A program made the position numbers and the translations under genes. A stretch of DNA of 64,000 nt from Boswellia sacra (lineage: Eukaryota > Streptophyta > Magnoliopsida > Sapindales > Burseraceae): NCBI GenBank assembly GCA_013180625.2, contig SNVD02000390.1, forward strand, positions 62,001-126,000. Direction: 5' to 3'. Within the stretch, counting starts at the first letter, position 1; each line of letters opens with the position of its first letter. The notes beneath the pieces are model-generated. The model ran no database searches and had not been told where the DNA came from. It saw only the letters and a list, made by a program, of their open reading frames with translations. Shown piece by piece: positions 58,647 through 64,000 of the stretch.

Positions 58647-60677
58647 TCAGACAGCACCGACGACATAGTCACTTGCATCACACATCAATTCAAAAGGCAA
58701 GGACCAATAAGGAGATTGCATAATTGGAGCAGTTGTTAAAAGTCCAATTAACTTATCAAAGGCATTTTGACATTCTTGAATCCATTCAAAATAACTGTCT
58801 TTTAGTAAGAGGTTACAAAGAGGTTTAGATATAGCACTAAAATTTCTTATGAACCTCCTATAAAATCCAGCATGTCCTAAGAATGAACGGACCTCTTTAA
58901 CTATTTTTGGTAGAGGCAAATGGGAAATTAATTCCACTTTTGCTTTGTCCACTTCAATTCCCTTAGAAGACACTACATGACCTAAGACAATTCTCAAAGT
59001 GACCATATAATGACATTTTTCCCAATTCAAAATAAGACCTTTTTCTTCACACCTTTTTAGGACTTTTTCTAAGTTTTGAAGACAATTATCAAAAGAGTTT
59101 CCAAAGACAGTTAAATCATCCATAAAAACTTCTAAACAATGCTCAACCATATCACTGAAAATGCTTAAGATGCATATTTGAAAAGTGGCTGGGGCATTAC
59201 AAAGTCCAAAAGGCATTCTCCTAAATGCAAAAGTGCCAAAGGGGCACGTGAATGTGGTCTTTTCTTGGTCTTCGAGTGCAATGGGAATTTGATAATAGCT
59301 TGAGTATCCATCAAGAAAGCAGTAGTAAGGGTGCCCTGCTACTCTTTCAAGAATTTGGTCAAGGAAAGGTAAGGGAAAATAGTCTTTTCTAGTGACAGCA
59401 TTTAATTTTCTATAATCAATGCACATCCTCCAACTAGATGAGACTCGAGTTGGCAATGATTCACCCTTTTCATTTTTTACTGCTGTAATGCCAGATTTCC
59501 TAGGTACTACTTGTGTAGGGCTTACGCACTTGCTATCAGAAATAGGGTAGATAATTCCCACATCAAGTAGTTTGAGAACTTCGGCCCTAATGACCTCTTT
59601 CATGTGGGGATTTAATCTCCTTTGAGGTTGTTGGGATGTTTTGGCATTTTCTTCTAAATGTATTCTATGTGTACAAATCAAAGGGTTAATGCCTTTTATG
59701 TCTTTTAAAGTCCACCCAATTGCATTTTTATGCCTTTCAAGTACGTGTATCAACTTACCTTGTTGCTCGGTTGTGAGGGATGAAGAAATTACCACCGGAT
59801 ATGCCTGATTCTCCCCAAGATATGCATATTTCAGTCCTTTAGGTAAAGGCTTCAGTTCCAACATTGGAGCTTCCTCTTCCTTACTTTCATTCATTTGTCC
59901 TAATTCTTCGAATCTTGATTTTGAGCCTTTTTCCATCACCTGTGCATAATCCAGTAAAGAACGCATATAAAAAAGATCAGGTTCTAGTTCCATACTTGAT
60001 TCTAATGAATTCTCTAAACAAGTTTCCAAAGGGTTAGAAGAACTTCCTTTTTGGATATGGTCTTCCATAATAGTTTCAATCACATTGGCCTCCTCAATTT
60101 CATCTTCTTCTTCAAGTGGTTGTTTGCACATATTGAAAACGTTAACTTCCAATGTCATGTTCCCAAATGATAACTTCATGACTCCATTCCTGCAATTAAT
60201 CAAAGCATTAGAGGTAGCTAGAAATGGACGCCGTAAAATGACAAGAATTGAATTACATACTTCCACTGGCTGTGTGTCCAAGACGATAAAATCCACTGCG
60301 TAAATGAATTTATCGACTTGAACTAACACATCTTCTACTACTCCTCTTGGTACTTTGATTGATCTATCAGCAAGCAAAAGAGTCACAGAAGTCGGTTTTA
60401 TCTCACCTAGATTGAGTTTATGAAAAACCGAATATGGAAGCAAATTCACACTAGCACCAAGATCAAGTAAAGCTTGTTTAATTTTATGGTCTCCAATAAC
60501 ACATGAAATTGTAGGACAACCTGGATCCTTATATTTCATTGTATTATTGTTTTGAAGAATAACACTTACTTGCTCGGCTAGAAAGGCCTTCTTTTTCACA
60601 TTTAATTTCCTTTTCACAGTGCACAAGTCTTTCAAAAATTTTGCATAAGAAGGTACCTGTTTGATCAAATCTAGCAA
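58647..60677 (-). pseudogene. pol: Element C pol, protease and reverse transcriptase part
   Basis: 676 uninterrupted codons. Protease: LLDLGASVNLLPYSV (about 60480-60430), where Leu stands between the two small residues of the usual DxGA; LADRSIKVPRG and RRPFLATSNALINC follow. Reverse transcriptase: IYPISDSKCVSPTQVVPRKSG (about 59550), WRMCIDYRKLNAVTRKDYFPLPF, YYQIPIALEDQEKTTFTCPFG, FRRMPFGLCNAPATFQ and the catalytic FMDD (59105-59131), followed by HVVSSKGIEVDKAKV and FLGHAGFYRRFIRNF. RNase H begins at CDASDYVVGAV. The domain order and FMDD fit the Athila lineage. Confidence 0.92.
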
Positions 60678-60689
60678 GGGAATGTTGAC

Positions 60690-62271
60690 CTTTACCTATT
60701 TAAAAATTTCAAAGATTTCAGAATTGTGAGTTGGCTTCTTTTGTGTGGCTAATGCTTGAGGAGATGGAGGCATAGATGAGGATTTAGTTTCTTCTTTGCT
60801 AGGTGTTGGTTTGACAACCTCTTCCTACCCTTTAGAGATCGATTCTTCTTCTTTCTCACAAGGGTTAGGAATGCGTTTTTCAAAAACCTTACAGTTGCGA
60901 AGGGTTATGACTGATTTGGCTTGGTCAAAATAATGGTTACTTGAACTCCCTGCATTTGAGTTAGATTGATCTTTGGGGTTTTGCAGTGTTTGAGAAGGAA
61001 ATTTCCCTTTCTCTTGGATGGTAAATGTGGATGCAAATTTTGCAAGAGTGTCTGACAAATTTGCTAATGTTTGAGCAGTTTGACTATTGAAAGTCTCTTG
61101 CTTTGTGATGAACGAATGCAATGTCTCTTTAACATCATTCCTAGGAGGAGGAGCATATGCATGATCATGAGAATTTGAAAAATTTTGTCATGTTTGGAAG
61201 GGGACTTGTGAAGATTGTGCATGATTGTCATTTTTCCAACTAAAATTTGGATGATTTCTCCAACCGGGATTGTAGGTTTGTGAGTATGGATTATGATTTG
61301 GCCTTTTGAAAGTATTCAAGGAATTGGCTTGCTCATGGAGACAATCCCTAAAGGTAGGCAAAGTTGGGCAATCATCAGTAGAATCGTCATTGTCATTACA
61401 AATGTTACAGACATTTTCTTGAATAGAATTTAATTGACCACTCTTTTTCATCTCTAAAGCCTTGACTTTTCTAGCTAGGGATGCATATTTGGCTTGAAGG
61501 TCATGGTCTTCCCTAAGGTTGTAAATGCCACTATTGGATGTCGAGGTTGGGGCCTTGCTTGGTACCTCGTAGGTGCCACCAGTGTCCTAATTTTGTGCCT
61601 TTTCTGCCAAGGAATCTAGGTAGTCAATTGCTTCCTCAGGGTCTTTATCTCCAAATTCTCCATTACACATTAATTCTACTAGTTGCCTGTCTTGAGGTAT
61701 TAACCCTTCATAGAAGTGTGCAACTATTCTCCAAGTTTCAAACCCATAGTGAGGACAGGTATTAAGTAGTTTCTTATACCTATCCCGACATTGTTAAAGT
61801 GTTTCCCCTTATTTTTTAGTAAAATTAGAAATTTGTCTTTTAAGAGAATTTGTTCTACGGGTGGAAAATTTTTTTTCAAAAATTGTTGTTTCGTCTCATC
61901 CCATGAACTGATGAAATCTGACCTCAAATTTTGTAGCCATATTCTAGCTTTATCTTTTAAGGAAAAAGGAAAAAGCTTTAATCTAATGGTGTTTATACAA
62001 TTGGGTCACTGTAGGAGTTACACACCTCTTCAAAGATTTTTAAGTGCGAATATGGGTTCTCCATATCAAGGCCATGAAAGGTAGGTAGAAGTCGAACAAA
62101 ACTTGGTTTGAAATTGAAATGGATTGAATTGGGAGGAGAAACTACACAAGATGGTGCCCTAGTTCTTACCGGATTCATGTAATCTCTAAGGGGTTTTGGT
62201 CGGTTTTGATCATTTTGTTGGGAACGATTGTCTCCTTCATCCGTGAACCTTTCCACTAGATTATCGGCCAT
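60690..62271 (-). pseudogene. gag: Element C gag
   Basis: Start ATG (MADNLVERF) at 62271. N-terminal FHGLDMENPYSHLKIFEE, SSWDETKQQFLKKNFPP, then FYEGL, VELMCNGEF, and the Cys-rich CNICNDNDDSTDDCP (about 61390-61350). It is divided among frames by indels near 61990 and 61800 and by stops near 61590, 61190 and 60825. It is more diverged from A and B than they are from each other. Confidence 0.85.
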
Positions 62272-62473
62272 GTTTTCCAAGAAAGATGATGTTTTTTTAA
62301 CAAGTCTACCACTAGATGTTCGTGACCAAATTTTTATGCAAGAAAGAGAGAAGAAAAGAGAAGAAAAGATGAACACACAACAAAGTAAAAAATTAAGATC
62401 TAAAATGAGAGAAGAGAATACTTACAATTTTGCATGCCAATTTTTACCTTCCCCGGCACCAGCACCAAAAGCT

Positions 62474-63849
62474 TGACACATCCGAAAAAGGATTGCCTCC
62501 TAAGTATAGGAGTGTCGAAGTAATAAACCCGGTGAGACCGGGGCCGATCCACGAGGAAGGGAATTTTAGCGCTACACACTATAAAGTAAGCAAATATGAT
62601 ATGGATGATTCAAAGAGATGACAAGGTAATATCAACAAATATAAGTAAGAAAAAGTTTGTAAACAATAAATGAGAATCACACAAAAGAAATCAACACAAT
62701 AATAATGAAAGCTAAGGTTAGGGGATCCGCCCTTGATATTTCAAATAAGGATTAACAACCCGTTTTAGTTATATGAATTATATTTGTTTTGTTACCAATA
62801 TTTATACCACTTCTTGTAAATGGGTTCAAGCATCCAATGTGCCAATCACCATATGTCTACAACAAATCAAGGTTCCTAACTAGATTCGTGTCGGTAAGGA
62901 AGAACCATACGATATCTAGAAAGGATCCAAGCATTTGATGTGCCAAGGATTGTCGACACTGGATCAAGAACTCCATTTTACGATTGGTGTTAAGATTGAT
63001 TAAGAAGATAAATATAAATCATATAAAGTAAACAACACAAGATTATGATAATTACGCATATATCAAAGGGTTAGAAAATTCTTACTCTCATATCAAGGGT
63101 TTCACCCTTTCACCTTAGCAAAAGAGAAATTGGAAAGACATTATAAGAGAAAGAAAATAAATTATAAGAAAAAGGAAATTCATTAATAACATAAAAATAT
63201 GAGAGAGAAAAACACAATAACAAAGGATCCCAGCCAAGGCCAAGATGCCGTAATGGGTCACAAGGCACTTCTATTTATAGATACATTCAGGGGCAAACTT
63301 GTCAAATTACAAAGGAATAGTTGTCAAATATTAGGTGAACTAACTTTGACAATTGGGATCATTAGGTGCACCACTTTGACCACCGATTTTGACATTGAAT
63401 TATTGAGCATTTTAATCATATGTCTTCATAAAAGTCATAGATATTTCTCTCAGCTTTCTATAACATCTTGATTCATATGATTTGGATACGTGTTTTGAGA
63501 GATATGATCAAAATACTGAGGCATGGTCAGGCTGGGCTGAAACTATAGATAGGTTCACTTCAAGCCCAATTTTGGTGCACTAAGAGCCCGAATTTGATTA
63601 TTCTTGTGAAATGTAATCTTGTAGATAATTGAATCGGCTTTCCAAAACATTAAGATTTGTACCATTCTGATATATAAATAGAAAGTTATACCAAATTTAC
63701 CAAACCTACATCAAAACCACAATTAAGAGAAAGTTAATTCAAAAGATGTAAAGACTACAAATATGCTTAAGTTAAGGAATTTAATGACACTATTAATGCA
63801 ATATGATGAATTAAGCTCTTTTTAAGCATACATATTTAAGTGTTCATCA
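62474..63849 (-). repeat. Element C 5' LTR
   Basis: 1376 bases, identical in length to its partner at 38377. The TATA box complement lies at 63272-63279. The primer site is just left of it (complement CCCCGGCACCAGCACCA, about 62452-62467). Confidence 0.93.
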
Positions 63850-64000
63850 AACATTCATGAAGAGCTGCGAGTATCATTTTGAAAGCATTTCCCTATAGTT
63901 ATAGATAACTCTTTCATAGCAAGTATAAAATGCTACAAATAACTCTTTTGTGGCATTCAATAATTATAGGTAGCATCTATTAACAGCTATTGATGTCTTT

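Larger units (their letters stand above)
38377..63849 (-). mobile_element. Athila-type Ty3/Gypsy element C with gag, pol, ORFX and LOG
   Basis: Full-length element read right to left. It has LTRs of 1376 bases at both ends, target duplication AACAT (38372-38376 and 63850-63854), a tRNA-Asp-type primer site at about 62450 and a G-rich polypurine tract beside the 3' LTR. Internal order: gag (62271 down), pol (60677-56971), ORFX (56893-56195), LOG (55977 to 55738, then 41499 to 41089). It is interrupted inside LOG by element B. By eye its two LTRs differ by roughly 5% in the first 300 bases, more than those of B. Stops and frameshifts make it defective now, but the gene set shows what the autonomous ancestor carried. 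Confidence 0.93.
38225..64000. mobile_element. CACTA DNA transposon, copy 2 (left end; runs off the window, filled by element C)
   Basis: It starts CACTACAACAAAAAGTG, a canonical CACTA terminus, interrupting the Tat protease region. Subterminal motifs of the form TATAGGTA(A/G)CAT and TATAGTAGCAT occur both left (38246-38376) and right (63855-64000) of element C, showing that both flanks belong to one element. The right end and the 3-base duplication are outside the window. Confidence 0.7.

Noticed and set aside
1..64000. tRNA, rRNA or CRISPR features
   Set aside because: None seen. The primer-binding sites are only 12-18 bases complementary to tRNA ends, and repeats are LTRs or microsatellites.

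Overview
This is a gene-poor, AT-rich (estimated about two-thirds A+T) stretch of a flowering-plant nuclear genome, most likely a eudicot. I found no intact host gene in its native position. The evidence is LTR retrotransposons of plant lineages (Ty1/Copia, Tat-type and Athila-type Ty3/Gypsy), CACTA, hAT-like and Harbinger-like DNA transposons, and decayed plant genes: vacuolar H+-pyrophosphatase, a 2-oxoglutarate dioxygenase and arogenate dehydrogenase. A short piece also resembles an endogenous pararetrovirus. I cannot name the species.

Layout. 1-10.6 kb: a diverged LTR relic, a Harbinger-like MITE next to a hAT-like MITE, a LINE-type ORF1 remnant, a minus-strand V-PPase pseudogene (6114-7456) and a plus-strand dioxygenase pseudogene (7497-9785) that still has its GT-AG intron. 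10,620-15,231: a complete but dead Copia element with TSD AAATG. 15.2-21.4 kb: an arogenate dehydrogenase pseudogene split by a solo LTR (TSD TCCAC), then a second copy of the MITE pair. 21.4-23.3 kb: microsatellites and a possible caulimovirid movement-protein fragment.

23.3-64 kb is one nested transposon stack with target-site duplications (TSDs) at every junction I could test. A Tat-type Gypsy element (D) is cut by an 8.2-kb CACTA element (27,388-35,585, TSD AAG), by an Athila-type solo LTR (35,810-37,164, TSD TCCAT) and by a second CACTA element starting at 38,225. Inside that CACTA lies Athila element C (minus strand, 38,377-63,849, TSD AACAT). Inside the LOG gene of C lies element B (minus, 41,505-55,737, TSD GCTTT). 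Inside B lies element A (plus, 42,900-51,109, TSD CCCCC).

The most interesting content is the cargo of the Athila family. Between pol and the 3' LTR, where other Athila elements carry an env-like ORF, these elements carry two genes. The first is ORFX, about 230 codons, with a basic patch and a CxxC cluster that resembles the cysteine-rich nucleic-acid-binding proteins of Betaflexiviridae. The second is an intron-less LONELY GUY (LOG) gene for a cytokinin-activating phosphoribohydrolase. C has gag, pol, ORFX and LOG, all decayed. A has lost pol but keeps gag (two stops), ORFX and an uninterrupted 216-codon LOG with its PGGxGTxxE motif. B has lost pol, part of gag and all of LOG. I know of no description of such a retrotransposon, but I could not search. 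The ORFX relationship is from motif recognition only.
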